Assembly: GCA_037349105.1 (NCBI GenBank)
Contig: JAYJMM010000094.1
Span: 2,294,001-2,358,000 of the forward strand
DNA length: 64,000 nucleotides
From: Limnomonas spitsbergensis
Lineage: Eukaryota; Chlorophyta; Chlorophyceae; Chlamydomonadales
Direction of reading: 5' to 3'
The notes below the pieces were generated by a model, which was not told the origin of the DNA, searched no databases, and was given only the letters and a program-made list of their open reading frames with translations. Positions 1 to 10,762 of this stretch are shown piece after piece; position 1 is the stretch's first letter, and each line of letters opens with the position of its first letter. A program made the translations under genes and the position numbers.

Positions 1-2610
1 GGAGGCGGCAGTAGAAGCGCAGGCACCTGTGCATGAGGATAATGAGTGGGGGATTGAGGTGGTGAGTGGAAGTGGAATGAGGTGGTGAGTGGAAGTGGAT
101 TGAGGTGGTGAGTGGAAGTGGATTGAGGTGGTGAGTGGAAGTGGCATGAGGTGGTGAGTGGAAGGGGATTGAGGTTGCGAGTGGAAGTGGATTGAGGTGG
201 TGAGTGGAAGGGGATTGAGGTGGTGAGTGGAAGGGGGTTGAGGTGGTGAGTGGAAGGGGGCTGAGGTGGTGAGTGGAAGGGGATTGAGGTGGTGAGTGGA
301 AGTGGATTGAGGTGGTGAGTGGAAGGGGATTGAGGTGGTGAGTGGAAGGGGGTTGAGGTGGTGAGTGGAAGGGGATTGAGGTGGTGAGTGGAAGGGGATT
401 GAGGTGGTGAGTGGAAGGGGGTTGAGGTGGTGAGTGGAAGTGGATTGAGGTGGTGAGTGGAAGGGGGTTGAGGTGGTGAGTGGAGGCGGATTGAGGTGGT
501 GAGTGGAAGGGGATTGAGGTGGTGAGTGGAAGGGGGTTGAGGTGGTGAGTGGAAGTGGCATGAGGTGGTGAGTGGAAGGGGATTGAGGTGGTGAGTGGAA
601 GGGGATTGGGGTGGTGAGTGGAAGGGGATTGAGCTGGTGAGTGGAAGTGGCATGAGGTAGTGTGTGGAAGGGGATTGAGGTGGTGAGTGGAAAGGGGTTG
701 AGGTGGTGAGTGGAAGGGGATTAAGATGGTGAGTGGAAGTGGCATGAGGTAATGAGTGGAAGGGGATTGAGGTGGTGAGTGGAAGTGGATTGAGGTGGTG
801 AGTGGAAGGGGATTGAGGTGGTGAGTGGAAGGGGATTGAGGTGGTGAGTGGAAGGGGATTGAGGTGGTGAGTGGAAGTAGATTGAGGTGGTGAGTGGAAG
901 GGGATTGAGGTGGTGAGTGGAAGTGGCATGAGGTAGTGTGTGGAAGGGGATTGAGGTGGTGAGTGGAAGTGGCATGAGGTAGTGTGTGGAAGGGGGTTGA
1001 GATGGTGAGTGGAAGTGGCATGAGGTAGTGTGTGGAAGTGGGTTGAGGTGGTGAGTGGAAGGGGGTTGAGGTGGTGAGTGGAAGTGGCATGAGGTAGTGT
1101 GTGGAAGGGGGTTGACGTGGTGAGTGGAAGGTGATTGAGGTAGTGTGTGGAAGGGGATTGAGGTGGTGAGTGGAAGGGGATTGAGGTGGTGAGTGGAAGT
1201 GGCATGAGGTGGTGAGTGATAGGGGATTGAGGTGGTGAGTGGAAGGGGATTGGGGTGGTGAGTGGAAGGGGGTTGAGGTGGTGAGTGGATGTGGCATGAG
1301 GTAGTGTGTGGCAGGGGATTGAGGTGGTGAGTGGAAAGGGGTTGAGGTGGTGAGTGGAAGGGGATTGAGGTGGTGAGTGGAAGGGGATTGAGGTGGTGAG
1401 TGGAAGTGGCATGAGGTAGTGTGTGGAAGGGGATTGAGGTGGTGAGTGGAAGGGGATTGAGGTGGTGAGTGGAAGGGGATTGAGGTGGTGAGTGGAAGGG
1501 GATTGAGGTGGTGAGTGGAAGGGGGTTGAGGTGGTGAGTGGAAGGGGATTGAGGTGGTGAGTGGAAGTGGCATGAGGTGGTGAGTGGAAGGGGATTGAGG
1601 TGGTGAGTGGAAGGGGATTGGGGTGGTGAGTGGAAGGGGATTGAGGTGGTGAGTGGAAGTGGCATGAGGTAGTGTGTGGAAGGGGATTGAGGTGGTGAGT
1701 GGAAAGGGGTTGAGGTGGTGAGTGGAAGGGGATTAAGATGGTGAGTGGAAGTGGCATGAGGTGGTGAGTGGAAGTGGATTGAGGTGGTGGGTGGAAGTGG
1801 ATTGAGGTGGTGAGTGGAAGTGGCATGCGGTGGTGAGTGGAAGGGTATTGAGGTGGTGAGTGGAAGTGGATTGAGGTGGTGAGTGGAAGTGGGTTGAGGT
1901 GGTGAGTGATAGGGGATTGAGGTGGTGAGGGGAAGGGGATTGAGGTGGTGAGTGGAAGGGGATTGAGGTTATGAGTGGAAAGGGGTTGAGGTGGTGAGTG
2001 GAAAAGGATTGAGGTGGTGAGTGGAAGGGGATTGAGGTGGTGAGTGGAAGTGGCATGAGGTAGTGTGTGGAAGGGGATTGAGGTGGTGAGTGGAAGGGGA
2101 TTGAGGTGGTGAGTGGAAGGGGATTGAGGTGGTGAGTGGAAGGGGATTGAGGTGGTGAGTGGAAGGGGATTGGGGTGGTGAGTGGAAGGGGGTTGAGGTG
2201 GTGAGTGGAAGTGGCATGAGGTAGTGTGTGGAAGGGGATTGAGGTGGTGAGTGAAAGGGGATTGAGGTAGTGTGTGGAAGGGGATTGAGGTGGTGAGGGG
2301 AAGGGGATTAAGATGGTGAGTGGAAGGGGATTGAGGTGGTGTGTGGAAGGGGATTGAGGTGGTGTCTGGAAGGGGATTGAGGTGGTGAGTGGAAGTGGAT
2401 TGAGGTGGTGAGTGGAAGGGGATTGAGCTGGTGAGTGGAAGTGGCATGAGGTAGTGTGTGGAAGGGGATTGAGGTGGTGAGTGGAAGGGGATTGAGGTGG
2501 TGTGTGGAAGGGGATTGAGGTGGTGAGTGGAAGGGGATTGAGGTGGTGTGTGGAAGGGGATTGAGGTGGTGAGTGGAAGGGGATTGAGGTGGTGAGTGGA
2601 AGGGGCATGA
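1..2610. repeat. 23-bp minisatellite array
   Basis: About 110 tandem copies of a 23-bp unit whose core reads GGTGGTGAGTGGAAGGGGAT with variants. Two variant families alternate: a common ATTGAG form and a rarer CATGAGGTAGTGTGT form, giving a loose higher-order pattern. Because 23 is not a multiple of three, three units (69 bp) make a 23-residue peptide period, so long minus-strand reading frames rich in His, Pro, Ser and Thr run through it. These show no non-repeat domain and I do not regard them as genes. The array runs to the left window edge, so its full length is unknown. Confidence 0.95.
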
Positions 2611-3719
2611 ATAGAAGGGCGGTGAGAGGCTGGAGTGAGGTAGGTTCTGCTAATACCGGGAACCTGTTACCACGGTCAGTTTTTGTTTTCATATGAGACT
2701 TAAGTTCCGTACGACCGGCCTTAACCATGGCTCGGGACCCGGCTGGGAATCGAGGTGCTGAGTCAGCCTTTGGCAGCTTCCTCGCAGCTGCCGGTTGTGG
2801 TATGGGTTGTTTGGGGAGCGTGACTAATAGTCATCGTATGGGTGTGGCGCCCTAGGCCTTGATGGTTGTCGCAAGGCCTAAGCAATCCATGCAACCTGCC
2901 TATTGACTGGGGTGAGGGCTAAGGGATGAAGCTGCTGTGAGAAAGTCCGTCTAATTAGCGGGGATATCAAAAGAATGGGGGGGGTCAAAAGTAGGGGGGG
3001 ATTTGGGTGCTGGCATGAGTGGCCCTGTCATTTTCCCCTGCCAGGGCCTCATACCCCTTGTCATTCTGCTTCCCCACCCACCTAGGCCCGCGTGTTGTCT
3101 ATCATCGCCCATCATGCACGTCCAATGAGCGGTGCATGGGCCATGATTTACAGGGCAGGCAGCGTGACTGCACCACATGTTTGAACTTTCTGTTGAGCTT
3201 CAGGTTTCTGAATTTTGATCTCTTTATCAAGCACAACAAATTGGTCATCACGAAAATTGGTGGGAATGGGGATTCAGAGAAGCAAGGGAAGCGAGTCCCT
3301 TGCTTCCCTGAATCCCGTTCCCACCCATTGTCTGTGACAAAATATGATTTTAGGGATTTCTCCTGTGGCATCCCCTCTCCCCCTCTCTTTTGAATGGCAA
3401 TTGTTTCATGTGTGTGTGCGTGACTTGCCGTCACCCTTGCACTCCTTCTCTGTTGCTCGGTCTGCCTGCACAGTCAACTATCAATGACAGCAACCTGTGG
3501 CAGAGACCTGTGACAGTCAGCCTGCTCAGTCAGCCTGCTCAGTCAGCTAATAATAACAATTACAGAGACCTGTGACAGTCAGCCTGCACAGTCAGCCTGC
3601 CCCGTCCGCACAGTCAGCTATCAATTGCAGTGACTTGTGGCTGGATCTGCCTGGGATGGCGCCCTGCTCCTGCGCACACAGCTTTTCCTCACCCTTGCAT
3701 TCCTGCCCCGTCCGCACAG
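2611..3719. other. No recognisable gene; degenerate exon-edge copies near 3440-3640
   Basis: No coding region is supported up to about 3390. From about 3440 the text becomes a loose repeat of CAGTC(A)GCCTGC and TATCAA(T/C)GA. Segments near 3450 and 3606 resemble the start of the exon at 3720, including the polypyrimidine-CACAG acceptor, and look like decayed tandem copies of that exon edge. Confidence 0.5.
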
Positions 3720-5452
3720 TCTATCAACGATGAGAGTGAGGCTGCGGCTGGATCTGCCTTGGGCGGCGCCTCGGCCACCTCGGGGCAGGGCTTGGCAGTG
3801 GGGCTGGAGTATTCAATGCCAGAGGGCGGCGGCATGGACGCGGCTAAGCTGCAGGTGATGATTTATTAGGTAAATCAGTACCCTACTGTAGATTTGCTTT
3901 GCCTTCCCTCATTATTAACGTTGTTTGGGGTTGAATTAAGGGATCCATGGAATTACGAATTATCGATTGTCTACGCCAGTTTTCAGTCGAAAATTAAGAG
4001 TTTGTGTCGACAGTTTGCCCTGAGGGCAGCTTTAAAAGAAATCATTCCTGCTGCCCGAGGGAAGGCAAATTAAGTCTTCGGTACATCATAAGATAGACAT
4101 TGGAGTAGATGCTCCAATCGTTTTGAGCCAAGATCTGCAATCTGGTCACGAAATTGGGAAACACTTGAATACCCTTTTGGTTTTGAGTGCCATTTTGGCC
4201 AGCATACAGTTGAGTGTGCGCAAGAGCACGGGCCAGGCCCGCATCCACTGGGGGCCAATTGGGACCAAACTTTGACCGGCCTCTGGCCAGTGGCCTACGC
4301 AAAAGGGCGAGCTGCACCAGGACCCCTCAGCTACAGGCGGGGGTGTAGCTGGAATGTCATGCCATTAAAATCATTGTGGTTGTGAATTGTGACACCTCGT
4401 GCTGTTTTGATGAAGCTCCCGACTGCTAGCACCCCTGGTAACCCTCCCAAGGGAGTCTGGTGCACACTTATTTTAGTCCCACGCGGCCGAGCGTTCAGCA
4501 TGGCCAGAGGGTGTGCACAGTTCTAAGCTTATCATGGTGCGCACCAGACCACTTCAAGGGGGATGTCAGGTGGCCGCCGCTGGGCCAACGGGGATGAAAC
4601 CTGGACTGGCCTCCTGCCAGTGACCCAAGCATCAAGCTGCATTAGGCGCCCGTGGCTGTAGTATAAAGCTGGGGTGTAGCTGGAGCACAACAAATTAAGT
4701 AGTGGTGTGACCTAGCGGGACCGGGTCTTGTAGCCCAGCCTGAGCTGGCCTGGCTAGGTCCTCCTGAATCGTGGATGCTTCCATGGAATCCTTGCTGTTG
4801 ATGATGATTTCAGTTTTCGAGCTTCCCTGGTTATGTGTCTGCTCTCAGGCCCACTGAGTGGCATTTGAGTGATGGCAATGAGAGACATTGGTTGGTGTGC
4901 CTTTGTGTGTGCGTCATGCTGTGTTGACATCCTTCAGCGGTTTGCTCTGCACGTTTTGCGTGTCCCTAGTCGCATGCGTCCTGTTGGCGCCCAATGGACT
5001 GCGAGCCGTCCATTGGGGCCGCGGCCGAGAGAAAGGGAATCACTGTCCTACTAGCCGAGCGTCACCAACCAACCGTACGGCACACCCGTCACGGCACGGC
5101 TCTGGTTATTGGTCCTTTTGCAGAAGAATACGCCTCAAGGCGTGGATTGAGGACTAGAACACACAGGAAGTCTGTAGCTGAAATTCGAAAGCTAACATGA
5201 TGGCAGGCTGAGGGCTGCTGGACGCTGGAATGTATGACCTGGTTTTGACCTGAAACATACAATTCAAAATCTGCCCTGGTTGCAGGCTGAGGGTATCGGG
5301 ATGCTAAGTGCTGGAATGGATGACCTGGCGTTTCTAACTTGAAACCTGAAACTTGCAATGCACATCTGCCCTGGTTGCAGGCTGAGGGCATCGGTCAGCT
5401 GGACACCGGGATGGCTGACCTGATGGCGCAGCTGGCAGCCCTGTCCAAGTAA
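3720..5452 (+). CDS. Last two exons of an unrecognised gene (partial)
   Basis: Two exons in matching phase 0 can be read. Exon 3720-3854 follows the acceptor TCCGCACAG and encodes 45 residues, acidic and Ala/Gly-rich, ending MDAAKLQ. The donor is CAG/GTGATG. Exon 5381-5452 follows TTGCAG and encodes AEGIGQLDTGMADLMAQLAA, then LSK and TAA. The tail is predicted helical with a heptad-like Leu/Met pattern. The 1.5-kb intron contains a MITE (3888-4078) and dispersed repeats. Degenerate copies of the last exon's start lie at about 5206 and 5285. Upstream exons are not identified, and no family is recognised. It could be a fragment rather than a live gene. Confidence 0.45.
3888..4078 (+). mobile_element. 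MITE-like element, copy 1
   Basis: About 190 bp, starting GTAGATTTGCTTTGCCTTCC and ending with a degraded inverted counterpart (GAGGGAAGGCAAATTAAGTC). The interior, including GTCGACAGTTTGCCCTGAGG, matches the element at 41784-41970 closely. No transposase is encoded. It sits in the intron of the gene at 3720-5452. Confidence 0.75.
4240..4680 (+). repeat. Dispersed repeat with GACCGGCCTCTGGCCAGTGG core (two copies)
   Basis: Two related segments (about 4245-4320 and 4570-4655) share a core close to ACYGGCCTCYNGCCAGTGRCC followed by (A)AGCATCAAGCTGCA. A third copy lies at about 38300-38375, inside an intron of the kinase gene. The core contains an imperfect palindrome. Class unknown. Confidence 0.5.
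4477..4518 (+). mobile_element. LINE 3'-tail fragment, variant family
   Basis: CACGCGGCCGAGCGTTCAGC followed by a version of GGGCCCAGAGG. It is a degraded relative of the LINE tail sequence described at 55006-55082. Confidence 0.45.
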
Positions 5453-5999
5453 TGAGGCTAATTCCGTTGGCCTGTGCTAGCAATGTGGCTACGCTTGTTG
5501 GCATGTCCAAGTTGTGGGGCTATGCTTGCTGGCCTGTATTGTACCAGTGACTTTTTAACCTGATAGGACAGGGTAGGACAGGATAGGACCTCATCGCAGA
5601 AGGGGGCAGGACAAAAGAAAGGGGGGAAAGTGGGAAATAAAGTGAAGGGACAAAACAAATGGCTGGAAAACACAAAATACAAAAAATGTTCCTACCTCTG
5701 ACAAAGCCTGTGAAGTGTGAAGCACACCGTGATGGGTCAAATCGAATTATCACCTCGATCAGAATCGCAGGACAAGCTGCTTGCCATCACATTGGCTGAC
5801 TTAAGTCCCTTGCACAAACTGGCAGCAAGGGGTTAGTCGGAGGTCGCGCCCTGAGGTGATATGCACCATTGTTGAGGTCCAAGAGAAGGCAGAGGCCTAG
5901 CGATTGTCACATAGTCCTGTGTACCCTAGCCGGGTTGCGATTGCAAGTCCCATGCACCTTTAACGCTGATAGCTGGTACTTTTGTTTCTTTCCTCCCGT
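5453..5999. other. No gene seen; short direct repeats
   Basis: After the stop at 5452 a ~50-bp segment (GGCTACGCTTGTTGGCATGT and GGCTATGCTTGCTGGCCTGT) is repeated twice. The remainder to about 6000 shows no convincing exon on either strand. Confidence 0.4.
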
Positions 6000-6066
6000 C
6001 CAATTAGTTGGGCGCCCACACGGCCGAGCTTTTTGTGCAGGGCCCAGAGGTGCAACGTCCTTGACA
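6000..6066 (+). mobile_element. LINE 3'-tail copy
   Basis: Contains TTGGGCGCCCACACGGCCGA, then GTGCAGGGCCCAGAGGTG and CGTCCTTGAC, preceded by the usual pyrimidine tract (TTTCTTTCCTCCC). It is the same short sequence as in the copies at 51628, 52310, 54126 and 54495. I could not define a target-site duplication here. Confidence 0.7.
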
Positions 6067-6112
6067 TGAGCATGGTTCCACAAGGCACTCCCATGAAAGG
6101 GACACACACAAG

Positions 6113-6346
6113 TCAGGGGAAATAACCAGTGAAAGGAAGCCCTGGCCTCTGAAACGCCTCAACGATATCTACCACATCCTCCGCAAAAGCCAGGGTATCC
6201 CACCCTAGCCTGCCCTGGTACAAAGCGTGGAAGTCTCCAGCACTGTCTGGGGGGCCTGCCCATCCCCACCCCCAAAGCCGAATGTGCACGCTGGGGCAAT
6301 GAAAAGATGATAATGTAAAGACAGCTGCCATTGCACCACTGTTCAT
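6113..6346 (-). pseudogene. LINE reverse-transcriptase 3'-end remnant
   Basis: The minus-strand translation contains SFHCPSVHIRL and, further on, LYQGRLGWDTLAFAEDVVDI. This resembles the C-terminal end of the LINE at 51944-55086, where HCPSFNERLG and LFQGRLGWG...FVEDLVGIVEA occur. The upstream part of the reverse transcriptase is not found here, so this is a 5'-truncated relic of the same or a sister family. Confidence 0.5.
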
Positions 6347-6683
6347 TTACGGGGCTTATCACTTGGAAGCTACAGCCATGCCTATGGCTTGCAGGGCTTG
6401 GTTCAGCATGCCCTGTTGCTTGGGCCAATCATCGGTCATTTGGTCCAGGTGGGATCCCAATCGATCTAGTGGAGGCCACTAAGCATCACCCCAAATAAGG
6501 TTGTCAGTTGCGCACTCCATACCCAAAGGTTAGGGGGTCGAACTTGCCAAGCGATCCTCTCTCCCCCCCTGTCTAGATCGTTGGGCTCCATGTTCTTGCC
6601 CCCCCTCCTATGTGCGGGTGGCATGGCTGCAACATGGTCCTGACTGTGCATGGTAGCTGGATTTGAGCTTGCCCATCCCCTAC

Positions 6684-6730
6684 CAGCCCCATACGGCGGA
6701 GCGTTCAGCAGGGCCCAGCGGGTACGCACC
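6684..6730 (+). mobile_element. LINE 3'-tail fragment, variant family
   Basis: CCATACGGCGGAGCGTTCAG plus CAGGGCCCAGCGGGT. It shares the GCGTTCAGCA variant with the fragment at 4477. Confidence 0.45.
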
Positions 6731-6752
6731 GTTATAATCTGCATACTTAATT

Positions 6753-8565
6753 GACACCTAGGTTCAGGGTTAACCGGCTGCCACTTTCCGCCCTCATCAC
6801 TTACCAGGCCCTTGCTAGGAGTTCTATGTGCCCACTGGGAGGCACTGACACCTAGGTTCAGGGTTAACCGGCTGCCACTTTCCGCCCTCATCACTTACCA
6901 GGCCCTTGCTAGGAGTTCTATGTGCGCACTGGGAGGCACTGACACCTAGGTTCAGGGTTAACCGGCTGCCACTTTCCGCCCTCATCACTTACCAGGCCCT
7001 TGCTCGGAGTTCTATGTGCGCACTGGGAGGTACTGACACCTAGGTTCAGGGTTAACCGGCTGCCACTTTCCGCCCTCATCACTTACCAGGCCCTTGCTAG
7101 GAGTCCTATGTGCGCACTGGGAGGTACTGACACCTAGGTTCAGGGATAACCGGCTGCCACTTTCCGCCCTCATCACTTACCAGGCCCTTGCTAGGAGTCT
7201 TATGTGCGCACTGGGAGGTACTGACACCTAGGTTCAGGGTTAACCGCCGGGCTGCCACTTTCCGCCCTCATCACTTACCAGGCCCTTGCTAGGAGTCCTA
7301 TGTGCGCACTGGGAGGCACTGACACCTAGGTTCAGGGTTAACCGGCTGCCACTTTCCGCCCTCATCACTTACCAGGCCCTTGCTAGGAGTTCTATGTGCG
7401 CACTGGGAGGCACTGACACCTAGGTTCAGGGTTAACCGGCTGCCACTTTCCGCCCTCATCACTTACCAGGCCCTTGCTAGGAGTTCTATGTGCCCACTGG
7501 GAGGCACTGACACCTAGGTTCAGGGTTAACCGGCTGCCACTACTTTCCGCCCTCATCACTTACCAGGCCCTTGCTAGGAGTCCTATGTGCGCACTGGGAG
7601 GCACTGACACCTAGGTTCAGGGTTAATCGCCGGGCTGCCACTTTCCGCCCTCATCACTTACCAGGCCCTTGCTAGGAGTTCTATGTGCGCACTGGGAGGT
7701 ACTGACACCTAGGTTCAGGGTTAACCGGCTGCCACTTTCCGCCCTCATCACTTACCAGGCCCTTGCTAGGAGTCCTATGTGCGCACTGGGAGGTACTGAC
7801 ACCTAGGTTCAGGGTTAACCGGCTGCCACTTTCCGCCCTTATCACTTACCAGGCCCTTGCTAGGAGTCCTATGTGCGCACTGGGAGGTACTGACACCTAG
7901 GTTCAGGGTTAACCGGCTGCCACTTTCCGCCCTCATCACTTACCAGGCCCTTGCTAGGAGTTCTATGTGCGCACTGGGAGGCATTGACACCTAGGTTCAG
8001 GGTTAACCGGCTGCCACTTTCCGCCCTCATCACTTACCAGGCCCTTGCTAGGAGTTCTATGTGCGCACTGGGAGGTACTGACACCTAGGTTCAGGGTTAA
8101 CCGGCTGCCACTTTCCGCCCTCATCACTTACCAGGCCCTTGCTAGGAGTTCTATGTGCGCACTGGGAGGCTCTGACACCTAGGTTCAGGGTTAACCGGCT
8201 GCCACTTTCCGCCCTCATCACTTACCAGGCCCTTGCTAGGAGTTCTATGTGCGCACTGGGAGGCATTGACACCTAGGTTCAGGGTTAACCGGCTGCCACT
8301 TTCCGCCCTCATCACTTACCAGGCCCTTGCTCGGAGTTCTATGTGCGCACTGGGAGGTACTGACACCTAGGTTCAGGGTTAACCGGCTGCCACTACTTTC
8401 CGCCCTCATCACTTACCAGGCCCTTGCTAGGAGTTCTATGTGCGCACTGGGAGGCACTGACACCTAGGTTCAGGGTTAACCGGCTGCCACTACTTTCCGC
8501 CCTCATCACGTACCAGGCCCTTGCTAGGAGTTCTATGTGCGCACTGGGAGGTACTGACACCGACT
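6753..8565. repeat. 94-bp satellite array, about 19 copies
   Basis: Regular 94-bp units starting GACACCTAGGTTCAGGGTTA (first three starts at 6753, 6847 and 6941), very homogeneous, with 1-3 bp changes per copy. Each unit contains the palindrome-like GGGTTAACC and an acceptor-like TTACCAG. A decayed copy of the middle of the unit follows at about 8610-8640. The array ends about 150 bp before the first visible peptidase exon, so it probably lies in an intron of that gene or upstream of the surviving part. Its homogeneity suggests recent amplification. The unit is continuous, with no spacer variation, so it is not a CRISPR array. Confidence 0.95.
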
Positions 8566-8710
8566 GCCTCAGTCCACGCACTTGTTTAAATATTTATGTA
8601 TTTACTCGGCTGCCATTTGCCGCCCTCATCACTTACCAGAATCTGTATAGAAGGTCCATGCTCTTGCTTCACGCTACCCGCATCACATGTTGCACCCCTC
8701 CTTCTCTCAG

Positions 8711-10762
8711 GCCCTCGATAACGGTCCGGTGGGGATCTACATGGATGCCAACTACATCGGGAGCTACTCCGGGGGGGTGTGGTCCTCCACTGCATGCTCA
8801 AATAAAATCAACCACGCCAGTGAGTGACCAGTGCTGGACCAAAGGATTGACCTGCTTGTCCTAGTGCTAAGGAGTGGTCTCTTCCTTTCCCCCTGCCAGC
8901 ACTTACCCTGAACTGCCCCTGAACTTTCCCTCTTATCTCTGCAGTGACGGCTGTCGGCTGGGGCTTTGACGTCCAACCAATACTGGTGGATGAATGCTGT
9001 GACTTGTTGTGTGTCTGGGTGCCTGTCCCCTCCTCTGTCAAAAGGGGGGCGTGGGCTCTTGAGGAGAGATTGCCCGCCTGCCCTGTGACAAATGATGTGA
9101 CTGGTTGCTAGTCTCGGTGCCTGTCCCCATCTCTGATGAAGGGGGGTGGGGGGCCTTGACGAGATATTGCCTGTCTGCCCTGTGACAAATGATGTGACTG
9201 GTTGCGAGTCTCGGTGCCTGTCCCCTTCTCTGATGAAGGGGGGTGGGGGCCCTTGAGGAGATATTGCCTGCCTGCCATGTGACAAATGATGTGACTGGTT
9301 GCGAGTCTCGGTGCCTGTCCCTTTCTCTGATGAAGGGGGGGCGTGGGCTCTTGAGGAGATATTGCCTGCCTGCCCTGTGACAAATGATGTGACTGGTTGC
9401 GAGTCTCGGTGCCTGCCCCCTTCTCTGACTGATGAAGGGGGGTGGGGGCCCTTAAGGAGAGATTGCCTGCCTGCCCTGTGACAAATGATGTGACTGGTTG
9501 CGAGTCTCGGTGCCTGTCCCCTCCTCTGATGAAGGGGGGGGTGGGGGCCCTTGAGGAGATATTGCCTGCCTGCCCTGTGACAAATGATGTGACTGGTTGC
9601 GAGTCTCGGTGCCTGTCCCTTTCTCTGATGAAGGGGGGGCGTGGGCTCTTGAGGAGATATTGCCTGCCTGCCCTGTGACAAATGATGTGACTGGTTGCGA
9701 GTCTCGGTGCCTGCCCCCTTCTCTGACTGATGAAGGGGGGTGGGGGCCCTTAAGGAGAGATTGCCTGCCTGCCCTGTGACAAATGATGTGACTGGTTGCG
9801 AGTCTCGGTGCCTGTCCCCTCCTCTGATGAAGGGGGGGGTGGGGGCCCTTGAGGAGATATTGCCTGCCTGCCCTGTGACAAATGATGTGACTGGTTGCGA
9901 GTCTCGGTGCCTGTCCCTTTCTCTGATGAAGGGGGGGCGTGGGCTCTTGAGGAGATATTGCCTGCCTGCCCTGTGACAAATGATGTGACTGGTTGCGAGT
10001 CTCGGTGCCTGCCCCCTTCTCTGACTGATGAAGGGGGGTGGGGGCCCTTAAGGAGAGATTGCCTGCCTGCCCTGTGACAAATGATGTGACTGGTTGCGAG
10101 TCTCGGTGCCTGTCCCCTTCTCTGATGAAGGGGGGTGGGGGCCCTTGAGGAGATATTGCCTGTCTGCCCTGTGACAAATAAGGCGTTCCTGGCAGGCAAT
10201 ATCTGATGTGTTTGCGTTTCAAATGCTGCTCGTAGGGGCCCCTACTGGGGGGGGGATGGATACATCCGAATCCTGGCGGTGGCCAATGGCAGGGGCATGT
10301 GCGGCATGTATCAAGTGAGGTCCCCCACCTTTGAACAGCATGCATCGTCAGGGCAGGTGCGGAACAAATATATATAAACGATAGGCCCTGAGGCATGGAT
10401 TAAGGAAGCCACCCGTTCGGCCGTAGCACTAGGTGAGGTACCATGCACCTAGGCAGGTGCGAAATGGACTTCTCCCTCTTTTGGACCAACCCGGAACCTG
10501 CGTGACCCATGAAAAATGATGTCATATTCCCCCTCTGAACAAAAGCCCATGACCCATGTCCCCCCCGCAGTGGTCGTACACCATCTCGCCGTCTTTTGTC
10601 AGCAGTCCCGTCGTCTACGGATGGATCAACAGCCCCCCTGGATATATTATATATATTCACCTGCTTGGGTATTCCCAGATATCTGCAGTCGACTTGGATA
10701 GTTCTGCAGCTAACAGCCTGGGCATCAGCAAAAATTCTGCCACTGCCCGGACATGCGGATAG
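8711..10762 (+). CDS. Papain-family (C1) cysteine peptidase, 3' half, probably damaged
   Basis: Exons: 8711-8819 (in frame from GCC, out in phase 1), 8945-about 9000, 10236-10314, 10571-10762 (stop TAG). The first encodes ALDNGPVGIYMDAN...YSGGVWSS...INHA, typical of C1 peptidases with the catalytic His in NHA. The second continues MTAVGWGFD. YWWMNA, matching the family's YWxxKNSWG, follows at 8981 but in another frame, implying a 1-bp shift near 8970. The third gives GPYWGGDGYIRI and GRGMCGMYQ, and the last WSYTISPSF up to the stop. The N-terminal half with the catalytic Cys is not visible upstream. The second and third exons do not agree in phase. I read this as a truncated or decaying gene, or one broken by homopolymer errors (a long G run at 10247-10255). 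Confidence 0.7.
9011..10190. repeat. ~99-bp satellite in peptidase intron, with 298-bp higher-order period
   Basis: About twelve units containing GATGTGACTGGTTGCGAGTC, TCTCTGATGAAGGGGGG and GGAGATATTGCCTGCC. Three units form a 298-bp block repeated almost exactly (blocks begin near 9299, 9597 and 9895). The unit start resembles the exon-intron junction at about 8990-9030 (AATGCTGTGACTTGTTG...TGGGTGCCTGTCC), so the array seems to have grown from a copy of that donor region. Confidence 0.9.

Noticed and set aside
721..2728. Two minus-strand frames of over 300 codons rich in His, Pro, Ser and Thr
   Set aside because: Translation of the 23-bp minisatellite, with no unique domain, splice structure or codon preference.
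6753..8565. Possible CRISPR array
   Set aside because: The 94-bp units are contiguous with no variable spacers, and the context is eukaryotic.
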